From NCBI RefSeq assembly GCF_000712595.1, contig NZ_JOTN01000025.1:1-50043 (forward strand): a DNA stretch of 50,043 bases, written 5' to 3'. Below, piece after piece: positions 49,988-50,043 of this stretch. How positions within the stretch are numbered: position 1 is the first letter of the stretch; each line of letters begins with the position of its first letter. The notes below the pieces were generated by a model. That model was not told the DNA's origin, searched no databases, and saw only the letters and a list, made by a program, of their open reading frames with translations. The translations under genes were made by a program, and so were the position numbers. Source of the DNA: Bacillus manliponensis. GTDB taxonomy: Bacteria; Bacillota; Bacilli; Bacillales; Bacillaceae_G.

Positions 49988-50043
49988 GATAAAGTCGCTT
50001 CGGCGGCGAATGAGTTCTTTGAAAACTGAACGAAACAAACAAC
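49988..50043 (+). other. start of the 16S rRNA leader
   Basis: A GC hairpin GTCGCTTCGGCGGC is followed by GAGTTCTTTGAAAACTGAAC, the conserved segment just upstream of Bacillus 16S rRNA genes. The 16S gene itself begins beyond the window. Confidence 0.82.

Overview
The window is about 50 kb of low-GC, strand-biased bacterial chromosome that reads as a Bacillus cereus-group genome close to the replication origin. It opens with the 3' end of a 5S rRNA gene and closes with the tandem promoters and leader of the next rRNA operon, so it is the complete block between two rrn operons. Every gene except abrB lies on the + strand. Gene order follows the Bacillus subtilis csfB-to-lysS block, and several products (Hpt, YaaT, PurR, FolB, TilS) are recognisably Bacillus. 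From memory, TilS and IspE look clearly diverged from the B. anthracis versions, which may mean a deep branch of the group such as B. cytotoxicus. That species call is tentative.

Layout. 1-4.9 kb: 5S end, anti-sigma factor csfB, a lysine/arginine decarboxylase-like gene, and tmk-holB-ricT-yabA (dTMP supply, clamp loader, sporulation phosphorelay helper, initiation control). 4.9-7.2 kb: RNA modification (trmN6, rsmI), a GIY-YIG protein, and abrB on the - strand with two Spo0A boxes downstream of its promoter. 7.5-17 kb: metS, tatD, yabE, the rRNA maturation pair rnmV-rsmA, yabG, veg, sspF, ispE and purR. 17-21.6 kb: ridA, spoVG (sigma-H promoter), glmU, prs, pth. 21.6-31.7 kb: fin, mfd, spoVT, a MurJ/SpoVB-type flippase, yabN, rqcP, yabP-yabQ-divIC and yabR. 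31.8-37 kb: tRNA-Met and tRNA-Glu, spoIIE with its stretched Spo0A-type promoter, tilS, hpt. 37-42 kb: ftsH, coaX, hslO, cysK. 42.3-49.7 kb: the folate operon pabB-pabA-pabC-folP-folB-folK with yazB and dusB, then lysS, then the rrn promoters.

Two themes run through the window. The first is core information processing and cofactor supply. The second is sporulation control: both zinc-finger anti-sigma factors (CsfB, Fin), AbrB, SpoVG, SpoVT, SpoIIE, YabG, SspF, YabP/YabQ, and matching candidate promoters for sigma-H, -F/G, -E and -K.

I found no prophage, transposase, CRISPR array or clearly novel multi-gene system. The most unusual content is non-coding: three copies of a dispersed repeat resembling the B. 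cereus bcr1 family, an unexplained structured 170-bp segment upstream of glmU, a 22-bp-stem hairpin before ridA, mutually exclusive hairpins between spoVT and yabM, and paired hairpins in the spoVT leader. Compared with B. subtilis, the block lacks xpaC-yaaN, yaaQ(darA)-yaaR, ctc, yabS-yabT and yacD.
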